From contig JAJTBD010000023.1 of the NCBI GenBank assembly GCA_021287075.1, positions 1 through 58,178 of the forward strand: a DNA stretch of 58,178 nucleotides, read 5' to 3'. The notes beneath the pieces are model-generated. The model ran no database searches. It had not been told where the DNA came from and saw nothing but the letters and a program-made list of their open reading frames with translations. The stretch comes from Micrococcales bacterium (GTDB taxonomy: Bacteria > Actinomycetota > Actinomycetes > Actinomycetales > Dermatophilaceae). Both the position numbers and the translations under genes were made by a program. Every line of letters starts with the position of its first letter. Position 1 is the stretch's first letter. Positions 44,348 to 52,757 of the stretch are shown one piece after another.

Positions 44348-45817
44348 ATGAGCACGGTTCCCGCACTCCAGCGCAGCAGCACCAGCGTGACCGCCCCCAT
44401 CCCGGTGCCGGCGGCCGCAGGCGAGCACACGGCATACCGCCCTGATCGCCGACGCACCCCGCGACGCACTCCCGGGTGGTGGCGCGACGCAGGCATCGTC
44501 GCCTTCTGGGGGATCAACCTTGTTGTCACGGCTCTGTGGGTCAAGGGTGGCGGCCTCCAGGACCTCACCGCTGGCACCGGCGCCGCGCTGACCTCCCTCG
44601 GGCGGATCACGGCGATGATCTCCTCGGCCCTGCTGCTGGTCCAGGTCTTCCTGATGGCCCGCGTGCCCCTCGTCGAGCGCGCCTGGGGCCCGGACGGCCT
44701 TGTCCGGCTGCACCGCTACGTCGGGTTCACGTCCTTCAACCTCATGCTCGCGCACATCCTCCTGATCACCCTCGGGTATGCCGCGGGCTCGCCCAACGGC
44801 CTCTGGGGCACCATCGTCGAGCTCGTCGTCGACTACCCGGGCATGCTGCTGGCGGTCGCGGGCACCCTCGCGCTCTGCATGGTCGTCGTCACCTCGGTCA
44901 GGAAGGCCCGCGCCCGCCTGCGCTACGAGTCCTGGCACCTGATCCACCTCTATGGCTATCTCGGGGCGGGGCTCGCCCTGCCGCACCAGCTGTGGACCGG
45001 GCAGGAGTTCCTCGACTCGACCGCCGCGACGTGGTTCTGGTGGACGGCGTATGCCGTTACCGCGGCCGCCGTGCTCGTCTACCGTCTCGGTGTCCCCGCC
45101 TGGCGGTCCCTCCGCTCGCCCATCCGCGTCGTCGACGTCCGGGCCGAGGGCCCCGATGCGACCACGGTCACGGTGTCGGGCAAGGAGATTGGCGACTGGG
45201 GCACCCAGGCCGGCCAGTTCTTCCAGTGGCGCTTCCTCGACGGCCCGGGCTGGACCCGGGCCCACCCCTACTCGATCTCCGCGGCACCCACTGCCGACAC
45301 GCTGCGCTTCACCGCCGCTCACCTGGGTGACGGCAGCGCTGCGCTGGCCCACCTCCGACCCGGCACCCGAGTCCTGCTCGAGGGCCCGTATGGCCGGCTC
45401 CACCCCGGCGTGCGCACCCAGCCCAGGGTGCTGCTGTGGGGCGCCGGCATCGGCATCACCCCGATGCGGGCCATCCTCGAGGAGCTGGACGCGGCGCCGG
45501 GCGACGTGACGGTCATCCACCGCACCTCCACCCCGGACGGTGCCGTGCTCGTCGAGGAGCTCTCGAGCCTGGCCAAGAGCCGTGATGCCCGGTACTTCCT
45601 CGTCAGCGGCCACCGCAGGCCGGGAGCCGCCACCTGGCTGCCCGCCAGCGCCGGCGAGCGCACCGACGTGGACGCCCTGCGCGAGCTCGTCCCCGACATC
45701 GCCGACCACGACGTCTACCTCTGCGGCGCGCCCGCGTGGATGGACGCCGCCCGGGACGCGGCCCTGGCCGCCGGCGTCCCCGCCACCCGCATCCACCTCG
45801 AGCGCTTCGCCTACTGA
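44348..45817 (+). CDS. Ferric-reductase-like transmembrane flavocytochrome
   Basis: 489 residues. A basic N-terminus is followed by about six membrane helices with paired histidines for heme (RLHRYVGF, MLAHILLI; SWHLIHLYGY, ALPHQLW). A cytosolic reductase module comes next, with the FAD-binding RAHPYSIS and NAD(P)-binding GAGIGITPMRAI, ending LERFAY. It should carry electrons from NAD(P)H through FAD and heme across the membrane. With the FMN-binding protein and ApbE downstream it looks like an extracytoplasmic electron-transfer unit. Family assignment is firm; the acceptor is unknown. Confidence 0.88.
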   Translation: MSTVPALQRSSTSVTAPIPVPAAAGEHTAYRPDRRRTPRRTPGWWRDAGIVAFWGINLVVTALWVKGGGLQDLTAGTGAALTSLGRITAMISSALLLVQVFLMARVPLVERAWGPDGLVRLHRYVGFTSFNLMLAHILLITLGYAAGSPNGLWGTIVELVVDYPGMLLAVAGTLALCMVVVTSVRKARARLRYESWHLIHLYGYLGAGLALPHQLWTGQEFLDSTAATWFWWTAYAVTAAAVLVYRLGVPAWRSLRSPIRVVDVRAEGPDATTVTVSGKEIGDWGTQAGQFFQWRFLDGPGWTRAHPYSISAAPTADTLRFTAAHLGDGSAALAHLRPGTRVLLEGPYGRLHPGVRTQPRVLLWGAGIGITPMRAILEELDAAPGDVTVIHRTSTPDGAVLVEELSSLAKSRDARYFLVSGHRRPGAATWLPASAGERTDVDALRELVPDIADHDVYLCGAPAWMDAARDAALAAGVPATRIHLERFAY

Positions 45818-45846
45818 GCGCCCCGTCTCACGAAGGAATCCACCCC

Positions 45847-46293
45847 ATGCGCCGCATCACCCTCTGGCTGCTCTCGACACTCTCGGTCATCGTCCTGCTG
45901 TTCAGCTATCACACGTCCACCAACCCCGCTGCCGCCACTGCGATCGTGCGCAGCGTCACCGAGAGCGCCGACAGCGGCACGTCCAGCGACAGCTCCAGCA
46001 CCTCCAGCAGCTCGAGCTCCACGACCTACACCGGCGACGCGATCGTGACCCGCTACGGCAATGTCCAGGTCAAGATCACCGTCGTCGACGGCAAGATCAC
46101 CACATCCGAGGTCACCCAGGTCCCATGGAGCGACCACAAGGACCAGGAGATCAACTCCTATGCCGTGCCGATCCTCAACAGCGAGGCGGTCGACGCGCAG
46201 AGCGCCGACATCGACATGGTCTCCGGCGCGACCTTCACCTCCGAGGGCTATATGCAGTCCCTCCAGTCCGCCATCGACCAGGCCAACCTCTGA
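45847..46293 (+). CDS. Exported FMN-binding domain protein
   Basis: 148 residues: a membrane anchor or signal (about 5-21), a Ser/Thr-rich linker (about 38-60) and an FMN-binding domain. DMVSGATFTSEGY at 124-136 contains the SGAT site where ApbE couples FMN to Thr129. It probably accepts electrons from the membrane reductase encoded upstream. GAAGGA precedes the ATG. A 29-base gap follows the reductase gene. Confidence 0.88.
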   Translation: MRRITLWLLSTLSVIVLLFSYHTSTNPAAATAIVRSVTESADSGTSSDSSSTSSSSSSTTYTGDAIVTRYGNVQVKITVVDGKITTSEVTQVPWSDHKDQEINSYAVPILNSEAVDAQSADIDMVSGATFTSEGYMQSLQSAIDQANL

Positions 46294-46352
46294 CCGAGCA
46301 CCTCTTGATCGAGCACCCCCTGACAGCCCTTCCACGCCAAGGAGATTCGACA

Positions 46353-47156
46353 ATGCAGACCGCCGAGATCCCCGTCCGGATCGCGCCCGCCGGCATCACG
46401 CAGGCCCCCAGCAGGAAGGCCTGGGTCGAGCAGCTCATGGGCATGCCGATCTCCATCCACGTCAAGGCGATCGACGTGGAGCGGCCGGAGATCAGGGCCG
46501 CAGTGGCCAATGCCTTCGACCACCTGCGGCAGGTCGACCGGGTCTTCAGCGCCTGGCGCGCCGACTCCGACCTGCTGCGCATGCGCCGGGGTGAGCTGGC
46601 CGTCGAGGACGCGCACCCGTGGCTGACGGAGGTCATCGACCTGTGCGCGGAGGCGGAGCTGCGGACCGGTGGCCTGTTCACCTCCACGCTGCCCGACCCC
46701 AGCGGCCAGGACCCGACGGGAGAGCTGTTCTTCGACCCCACCGGCCTGGTGAAGGGGTGGGCGATCGCCGGCGCCGCGGCATACCTCCAGACGCTCCACC
46801 AGGTGAGCTTCTGCGTCAACGCCGGCGGTGACCTGCTCGTCGGCACTGGGCGGGGGATGGACCGCGGCACCGACAGCTGGCGCGTCGGCGTCCAGGACCC
46901 GCTCGACGGCCTGCGTCTCGCGCGGGTGCTGACCGTCAGCGAGGGGGCGGTGGCCACATCCGGCACCGCGGCCCGGGGCGCGCACGTCCTTGACCCGGCC
47001 ACGGGCCGCCGCATCACGCGGCCGGGCTCTGCGACGGTCTATGGGCCCGACATCATGTGGGCCGACATCTGGGCCACCGCGCTCTTTGTCGACCCGGTGC
47101 GTGGCGCGGCGCTGATGGGCACCAACGACCCGGACTACGCGAGCATCCTGTTGTGA
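46353..47156 (+). CDS. apbE: FAD:protein FMN transferase
   Basis: 267-residue ApbE that attaches FMN from FAD to a Thr/Ser of partner proteins outside the membrane. Conserved pieces are FDHLRQVDRVFSAWRADSDL, DPTGLVKGWAIAGAAAYL, CVNAGGDLLVG, VATSGTAARGAHVLDPATG and WADIWATALFV. The immediate partner is surely the SGAT protein upstream. There is no clear signal peptide, which is unusual for the lipoprotein ApbE of Gram-negatives but common in actinobacteria. AAGGAGA precedes ATG 46353. Confidence 0.92.
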   Translation: MQTAEIPVRIAPAGITQAPSRKAWVEQLMGMPISIHVKAIDVERPEIRAAVANAFDHLRQVDRVFSAWRADSDLLRMRRGELAVEDAHPWLTEVIDLCAEAELRTGGLFTSTLPDPSGQDPTGELFFDPTGLVKGWAIAGAAAYLQTLHQVSFCVNAGGDLLVGTGRGMDRGTDSWRVGVQDPLDGLRLARVLTVSEGAVATSGTAARGAHVLDPATGRRITRPGSATVYGPDIMWADIWATALFVDPVRGAALMGTNDPDYASILL

Positions 47157-47173
47157 GACAGCGCGATTGGGCT

Positions 47174-47207
47174 GTGCGTCAGAGGGTGCCGTGCGTCAGA
47201 GGGTCGC
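47174..47207. repeat. 17-bp tandem duplication at a gene end
   Basis: GTGCGTCAGAGGGTGCC (47174-47190) is followed at once by GTGCGTCAGAGGGTCGC (47191-47207); the first 14 bases are identical. The second copy contains the stop codon of the ATP-grasp gene, so the first copy is a downstream echo of that gene's end, probably from replication slippage. It lies between convergent genes. Confidence 0.85.
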
Positions 47208-48239
47208 GAGTGACTTGTTGGTGAAGTCGCCGGTGGCGTGCTGGCGCACGATCATCTTGCGCTCGAGGTCCTCGATGATCGCCGTCGCGAAGTTCTCCTC
47301 ATAGAGCGCCTGGCAGGAGCCCAGCCCGCCGGGGGAGAAGACGTTGACCTCCATCAGCTTGTCGCCCACGATGTCGAGGCCGACGAGGAACATGCCGTCC
47401 GCGACGAGCTTGGGGCGGACCACCTCGACCATCTCGAGCATCTGGTCGGTGACCTGCACGGCCGAGGCCTTGCCGCCGGCCGACATGTTGGAGCGCACAT
47501 CGGAGCCCGTGCTCTTGCGCCGGAACGCCGCGATCTTGCCGTTCACCTCGAGCGGGCGGCCGTTCATGACGAACATGCGCACGTCGCCGTTCTTGGCCTC
47601 GGGGAGATACTCCTGGGCGACGACATAGCCGTCGCGGGCGATGGCCTCGATGATCTGGCTGAGGTTGGGCGCCTCGTCGTCGTTGACGAGGAAGACGCCG
47701 CTGCCGCCCGAGCCCTGGAGCGGCTTGAGGACCGCGTGGCCGCCGAGCTCGTCGACGAAGTCCTCGATCATCTGCTGGTCGCGGGAGATGAGCGTGCGCG
47801 GCCGGACGATCTCGGGGAAGTGCTGGAAGTACGCCTTGGACAGCGCGTTCGCCAGGCAGGTGGGCTCGTTGACGACGAGCACGCCGGAGCGCGCGATGAG
47901 ATGTCCGAAGGCGACCGCGGCGTTGTTGGCCCAGGGGTTCTCGCTCGCGTCCTCCGCGGGATCGCTGCGGAGCATGACGACGTCGAACTCGTCCATGCCC
48001 ATGAGCTCCTGCACCTCGGGCTTCTGGACGTCGTGGAGGTAGCGCTCGAGCGAGCGGTACTTCTTGGCGGCGCCGGCGCTCGCCTTGGCGGCCAGCGAGC
48101 CGTCGGGCTGGTAGGCGAAGTCGCCCACGCCCATCAGGTAGGCCTCGTGCCCCATCTGGGTCGCGGTCAGCGCCAGCCGGGTGGTGGTGTAGACGGGGGA
48201 CTCGCCCGCGACCTCGTTGACGACAAAGCCGATTTTCAT
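47196..48239 (-). CDS. Glutathione-synthetase-like ATP-grasp ligase
   Basis: 347 residues resembling GshB: KIGFVVNEVAGESPVYTTTR at the start, MLRSDPAEDASENPWANN, VNEPTCLANALSKAY, the ATP-binding VLKPLQGSGGSGVFLV and the metal-binding DIVGDKLMEVNVFSPGG. Such enzymes join a carboxylate to an amine with ATP. Actinobacteria normally make mycothiol and this cluster has no gamma-glutamylcysteine ligase, so glutathione may not be the product. It overlaps the QEGLA gene by four bases. Confidence 0.85.
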   Translation of the reverse strand: MKIGFVVNEVAGESPVYTTTRLALTATQMGHEAYLMGVGDFAYQPDGSLAAKASAGAAKKYRSLERYLHDVQKPEVQELMGMDEFDVVMLRSDPAEDASENPWANNAAVAFGHLIARSGVLVVNEPTCLANALSKAYFQHFPEIVRPRTLISRDQQMIEDFVDELGGHAVLKPLQGSGGSGVFLVNDDEAPNLSQIIEAIARDGYVVAQEYLPEAKNGDVRMFVMNGRPLEVNGKIAAFRRKSTGSDVRSNMSAGGKASAVQVTDQMLEMVEVVRPKLVADGMFLVGLDIVGDKLMEVNVFSPGGLGSCQALYEENFATAIIEDLERKMIVRQHATGDFTNKSLATL

Positions 48240-49423
48240 GCGGGCTCTCCTTCGAGGAGTTCGGACAGGCTGGTGGTTTCGGCAGCGCGCGAGAGTCGTT
48301 CGCGCGCAAGGGGGTCCGCGGCATACCTCGGCTGGAGCGTGGCGGGCTGGAGTATGCCGCGCCCGTGCAGGTCCTCGACGAGGGGCAGGTCCTCGAGCGC
48401 GAACTTGCCGAGGAAGAACAGGTCGAGCTCGCCGCCAGCGCGGATGTGGGTGAGCAGGTCCAGGACACCCCGCAGATAGATGGCGTCCTTGGTCAGACCG
48501 CCGGAGCGATAGACACGCATCACCGTGGTGAAGGCTGCCGACGCAGGGAAGCCGACCTCGGTCAGGGCGCGATGGGCCTCGACGAAGTCGGCACCCGAGG
48601 TGCGTCGGTGCACCGTCACGACTCGGGCGGCGAGCTGGCGCAGGCGTCCGGAAGTCAGTCCGCCACAGGCGATCTCGGCCAGGACGGCCAGTCCCTCCTG
48701 GGTCTCGTCATAGCCGGCCAGGCCGGACCCGAGGGTCTTGATCGGCTGGACCGCGCCGTTGACCTGGGTGACGAGGTGGGTGCCGACCTCGTGCTGGAGG
48801 AGGGCGTCGGCGCGGCGCGCATCGACGGATGTCTCGGGGCCGATGAGCAGGGTGTTGCCCGAGACGAGGACGCCGCTGACGTCGGGGCGGATCTCGGCGT
48901 GCATCTCGATGTCGGGGTCGACGCTGCGGTAGTGCTCGATCTCGGACTCGGCCAGGGCGAGGAACTGCTGGGCGTCGACCCGGGTCTCGGCCCGCTCCGG
49001 GGGAGTGACCTGGCCGATGAGCCGCTCGGCCGTCTCTCGGAGCTCGGTCGAGACGCCGCCGTAGAGCTCGATGCTGAGCGGGAGGAAGTCGTCGGTGTCG
49101 CGGGCACCGATCATCTCGAACTGCTGGTGCAGCTCACGGTGCTTGCGGCGCAGCAGCTGGGCGAGGATCGGCTCCTCGACCCGGCCGAGGTCGATGTCGT
49201 CGAGCACGGCCGAGAGCACCTTGGGGTCGGTGTCGACGGCGCGATAGATGAACTCGGGCTCACGGCCATCGGCGAGGAAGGCCTCGCGGGCGTCCTCCGC
49301 GTTGAGCGGCGTCACGTCGAGCAGGAAGCGCAGGCTGCTCGAGAGCTGGGCGAGGGCGTAGTCGACGCCGAGGCTGTCGACCGAGAGCCCACCGCGTGCG
49401 TCGGCATCGCTCATGCCGATCAC
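48236..49423 (-). CDS. QEGLA-motif (DUF1704/TIGR02421-like) putative metallopeptidase
   Basis: 395 residues. HEVGTH at 211-216 (H-E-x-x-x-H) and TQEGLAVLAE (Glu243) form a probable zinc site. The family is annotated in databases as a 'flavohemoglobin expression-modulating QEGLA motif protein' and is related to eukaryotic MATCAP tyrosine carboxypeptidases, which suggests cleavage of a C-terminal residue; neither role is shown for bacteria. GTG 49423 gives a GTGA overlap with the amidohydrolase gene; ATG 49414 is the alternative. The gene is sandwiched between the other two cassette members. Confidence 0.82.
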   Translation of the reverse strand: MIGMSDADARGGLSVDSLGVDYALAQLSSSLRFLLDVTPLNAEDAREAFLADGREPEFIYRAVDTDPKVLSAVLDDIDLGRVEEPILAQLLRRKHRELHQQFEMIGARDTDDFLPLSIELYGGVSTELRETAERLIGQVTPPERAETRVDAQQFLALAESEIEHYRSVDPDIEMHAEIRPDVSGVLVSGNTLLIGPETSVDARRADALLQHEVGTHLVTQVNGAVQPIKTLGSGLAGYDETQEGLAVLAEIACGGLTSGRLRQLAARVVTVHRRTSGADFVEAHRALTEVGFPASAAFTTVMRVYRSGGLTKDAIYLRGVLDLLTHIRAGGELDLFFLGKFALEDLPLVEDLHGRGILQPATLQPRYAADPLARERLSRAAETTSLSELLEGEPA

Positions 49424-50208
49424 CCGTCCTGGCGCAGCGCGCGTGTCAGCGGGGCGACGGTGGAGGCGAGAGCGGCGGCGAGCTCGTCGATGCGCGCCCG
49501 GTCGGGCTCGCCGGTCCACTCGTCCATGAAGGTCTTCTTGAACTCCAGCGCGAGCGCGCAGCCGACGCCGGGATAGCGGTCGTGGGTCCAGCGGGCGAGG
49601 TTGGCGCCCTGGAAGCGGACGTTCTCGCGGACGTCGAGTGGACCGCGGGAGGTGGGAGCCGCGCTGAGGGTGTCGATGAACAGGTCGACGATGTCGCCCC
49701 ACGCATCGCGGTCGAGCGAGCCAGTGCCGACGTTGACCTCTGGGTTGTCTTGTCCTGGAGCGGGATCCGCGCCGACGCCATCGCGTCGGTGGTTGTAGGA
49801 GTGCACGTCGAAGAGCACGAAACGCCCTCGCTCGGCGATCGGGTCGAGCCGGTCGGCCAGCGCGGCATAGAAGGCGTCGTGCTCGGCGAGTGACTGCTCG
49901 ACCTCGTCGGTCGCGAGAGGCGGCTCGTGCCAGACGTCGAGCCCCCAGCAGTCCTCCGGAGCCCGATAGACCGCCTCGTCCCGGCCGCGGTTGAGGTCGA
50001 CCTCGAAGCGCGAGCGGTGTACGACGACGCGCGACGCCACGGCATTCGCGATCTCGTCGGTGAAGGGGTCCTCCTCGCGGAACCGGTCGGGCTCGGGGAG
50101 CGCCATCAGCGGGTGCAGCGAGGGACGCAGGTCGTGGCCCGTGTGGATCGCGGTCGCCACGATGGGACCGTCCCACGGGCCGATGAAGGTGTGTGTCTGT
50201 TCAGCCAC
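49420..50208 (-). CDS. N-formylglutamate amidohydrolase-like protein
   Basis: 262 residues of the HutG-like N-formylglutamate amidohydrolase fold. IHTGHDLRP, FEVDLNRGRDEAVYR, LFDVHSYNHRRDG and ALALEFKKTFMDEWTG are the conserved metal and substrate blocks. No histidine-degradation genes are present, so the natural substrate is probably not formylglutamate. GTG 50208 starts at AEQTHTFIG; a GTG 13 codons upstream is possible but unlike the family. First gene of a three-gene coupled cassette. Confidence 0.84.
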   Translation of the reverse strand: MAEQTHTFIGPWDGPIVATAIHTGHDLRPSLHPLMALPEPDRFREEDPFTDEIANAVASRVVVHRSRFEVDLNRGRDEAVYRAPEDCWGLDVWHEPPLATDEVEQSLAEHDAFYAALADRLDPIAERGRFVLFDVHSYNHRRDGVGADPAPGQDNPEVNVGTGSLDRDAWGDIVDLFIDTLSAAPTSRGPLDVRENVRFQGANLARWTHDRYPGVGCALALEFKKTFMDEWTGEPDRARIDELAAALASTVAPLTRALRQDG

Positions 50209-50317
50209 GAATCCACCCAAACCCGGCCTTGCGGGGATAAACAACACCCCGAGGGAGGGGTATGCCGCCGTGCTCGGTCCCCGCTCGGGTCACCGAGGCC
50301 TCGGCCACGCAGGGCGG

Positions 50318-51238
50318 TCAGTCGTGCATCGCCTTGATGACGGCGATCGCGTGGGTGCCGGCGGCGGCATCGCCGTCCTCGTGGGCCCACAGCGCACCGA
50401 AGGATGCGGCGACCACGGTCCACCAGCGGGCCGCGGTCTCGTCGATCCCGGCGGCTTCACACGCGACCTCCAGCCGTCTGCGGGTCAGATAGCGGAAGGC
50501 GGAGCCGGTGCCCAGCTCGTCAACCCGGTTCCGGAGCAACGGATACAGCTCATAGCCCGGGTGTCCGGCCATCGGCTTGGGGTCGATGGCCAGCCACGGC
50601 TCGCGCTCGGCAGCGAGGACGTTCTCGTAGTGCAGGTCGGTGTGCAGCAGCGTGGCGTCACAGTCGGGGTCGGAGGTGAGCTCGCGCCCGAGCGCCAGCG
50701 CCCGGTCGAGCTGCTGACGCGGCAGCGCTGCCGGGGTGGTGGCCAGTCGTTCGTGCTGCTGGCGCGTGAAGTCGGACAGGCGCAGGACCTGAGGGAGCGC
50801 GGGCACGTGCAGGCGCCGCAGCAGCGAGCCGACTATCTCGCAGGCCTCCTCGTCCCAGACCTGCGTCAGGTCCCGGGTGGCGTCGAGCCGCTCGAGGAGC
50901 AGGGCGCCGCGCGAGGGGTCGGCCGCCAGCAGGCGCACGGCACCGGCACCGTCCCAGCGGCGCAGCGCCAGGTGCTCTGCGGCACTCTCGGGGTGCGGCC
51001 AGCCGACCTTGAGCACTGCCGGCACGCCGTGCCGGGTGACGTCGAGCGCGATGGCGGTCCACCCCGACCTCACACCGCCCGTGGGCGTCAGCTCCCAGGC
51101 CTCGATGAGCTCGTCGACCAGCCGTGGGACCGAGCGCAGCCACGCGTCGCCCGGCTGCCCACCCTCCGCCGGTCTGCCGGTCAGATGCGCGCGAAGCGGC
51201 TGTGGGACAAGCGGATCGGGGAGGTCCGGGTGGCTCAC
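50318..51238 (-). CDS. Streptomycin 6-kinase-like aminoglycoside/hydroxyurea phosphotransferase
   Basis: 306 residues with the kinase catalytic loop LLHTDLHYENVLAA (about 193-206) and metal-binding WLAIDPKPMAGHPGYEL just after, typical of the APH(6)/hydroxyurea phosphotransferase family. Chromosomal relatives in actinobacteria are common and usually of unknown substrate, so resistance should not be assumed. GTG 51238 is in a GTGA overlap with the DUF4439 gene, which is transcribed first. Confidence 0.8.
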   Translation of the reverse strand: MSHPDLPDPLVPQPLRAHLTGRPAEGGQPGDAWLRSVPRLVDELIEAWELTPTGGVRSGWTAIALDVTRHGVPAVLKVGWPHPESAAEHLALRRWDGAGAVRLLAADPSRGALLLERLDATRDLTQVWDEEACEIVGSLLRRLHVPALPQVLRLSDFTRQQHERLATTPAALPRQQLDRALALGRELTSDPDCDATLLHTDLHYENVLAAEREPWLAIDPKPMAGHPGYELYPLLRNRVDELGTGSAFRYLTRRRLEVACEAAGIDETAARWWTVVAASFGALWAHEDGDAAAGTHAIAVIKAMHD

Positions 51239-52593
51239 GGCGACGATGTCGTCCCGGTCGTCCCGGTCGTCCCGGTGGGAGCGGTGGAGACGGTCGGCGC
51301 GGTGGCCGAGGGGGCCGGGGCGTTGCTCATGCCGGGGAAGGGTTGGGCGGGCCCGCCCCAGGCCAGCGCCCAGCGGTCGGCGTCGCTGAGCCACCGCACG
51401 AGGTGCAGACCGGCGGCGGGGGTGAGGGATGCCTCGCCCGGCGATGCGGTGGCGGTGGCCACGGCAGCCCGGTGCGCCACAAGCGCGGTCCGGGCCAACG
51501 CGACCGCCGCGGAGGAGGTGGTCACCGGCGCGGGCAGGGCATAGCCGAGCTCCGGCTCGGGCGCCTGGTCACCGGCGATGTCCTCCAGCTCGGCGATCGT
51601 CTGGCGCAGCTGGGCCAGGGTGGCCTTGGCGTTGGCGGTCCGGGAGGCCTCGATCTGACCGGCCACGACCTCCATCGCGTATGCCGTGGCCCGCGCCGGC
51701 GTGAGCAGCCCGGCAGCCGTCTCCGCAGGGACAGGGTGGGCAGGGGCCGCGCCCGAGTGCGAGCCCGACGCGGTGCCACCGCCACTCGTGTCGTCCGTGG
51801 CGCCGGTCGGGCTCCCCGCTGCGGTGGGGCCAGCCGTGTCGGCGCCAGCCGTGTTGGGGCCAGCCGTGCTGGCGTCCGACGTGGGTGCCGCGGTCGCCGC
51901 CGTGTCGACGGCCGTGGCCTCCTCCGCGGCATGCCTGGGGTCGGCGGGGGCGATCGAGTCCCAGTCCGGGGCCGCGCCGAGCCGGGTGGCGACCGTGGCC
52001 CGCTGGGCGAGGACCGCCACGATGGTCGGGCGCAGCTCGGGTGAGCACGCCATCAGGGGGGCGGCCCTGGCCAGGTCGAGCGCAGCCCGCTCGGCGTGAG
52101 CGGCCTCGGTCGGCGGCACGGGGGGCCTGTCGCCGCCGCCTGTCGTGGCGGTCGCGCTGGTCGGTGGAGACGCGGTCGGTGCGGACGCGGGCGGTGTGCC
52201 TGTGGTGGCGCTCGCGCCCCCGGCGGTGGACAGCGCGGGCTGGGCGGCGGCGACGAGATCGCCTGGCACCCCGCCGCGCAGCAGGGCATCCCGGAGGGTC
52301 TCCGCCTGCGTCTGGTGCAGAGGCGAGAGCGCCGTGACGGCAGCGGTGGTCCCGGCCGCCGTCAGAGCGGTCAGGTCGCGCAGGTCGCTCAGCAGCCTCA
52401 GGAGCGCCGCCTCGGCGTCGAGCGGGTGGCGCACGGGGAGGGGCAGGTGGGGCGCGTCGTCCTCGAGGCGTATGCCGCGGCACCCGGTCAGCGTCGCAGC
52501 GGCGCCGAGACCAGCGAGCAGGGTGGCGGTGCGCAGCAGTGTCCGCCGTCCCGGGTCGACCGGTCCCTCCTGCCCACGCATGGCCCCGATCAT
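51235..52593 (-). CDS. DUF4439-type ferritin-like lipoprotein with low-complexity insert
   Basis: 452 residues. The N-terminus has DPGRRTLLRTATLLAG ending in the lipobox LTGC, a probable Tat-exported lipoprotein. Helical ferritin-like DUF4439 sequence is seen near the C-terminus (TPARATAYAMEVVAGQIEA, TAALVAHRAAVATA-like), comparable in place to mycobacterial Rv2844. The middle and the end hold long Ala/Thr/Gly/Ser-rich stretches with TAG-type near-repeats. ATG 52593 or ATG 52581 may be the start. Function unknown; it lies upstream of, and opposite to, rimP. Confidence 0.7.
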   Translation of the reverse strand: MIGAMRGQEGPVDPGRRTLLRTATLLAGLGAAATLTGCRGIRLEDDAPHLPLPVRHPLDAEAALLRLLSDLRDLTALTAAGTTAAVTALSPLHQTQAETLRDALLRGGVPGDLVAAAQPALSTAGGASATTGTPPASAPTASPPTSATATTGGGDRPPVPPTEAAHAERAALDLARAAPLMACSPELRPTIVAVLAQRATVATRLGAAPDWDSIAPADPRHAAEEATAVDTAATAAPTSDASTAGPNTAGADTAGPTAAGSPTGATDDTSGGGTASGSHSGAAPAHPVPAETAAGLLTPARATAYAMEVVAGQIEASRTANAKATLAQLRQTIAELEDIAGDQAPEPELGYALPAPVTTSSAAVALARTALVAHRAAVATATASPGEASLTPAAGLHLVRWLSDADRWALAWGGPAQPFPGMSNAPAPSATAPTVSTAPTGTTGTTGTTSSP

Positions 52594-52757
52594 GACATGT
52601 CGGCAGCAGTGGTCCCGCACGTCGCCGCCCCACCCGACGCGTCTCCTCAGCCGACAGCGCCGGCGGCCCGGGCGGGTATGCTGGCCCGCCTGTCGTGGAT
52701 AGAGTCGAGTCACGACCGGCGCGAGCGCGCACCGAGAACTGCAGAGAGGGAGCCGAA

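Noticed and set aside
48319..48358. Inverted pair of the recurring word as a terminator
   Set aside because: It lies inside the QEGLA coding sequence and the two copies are too far apart to make a strong hairpin.
50318..51238. Aminoglycoside resistance gene
   Set aside because: Only family-level motifs are visible; chromosomal members of this family often have other or unknown substrates, and no mobile element is near.
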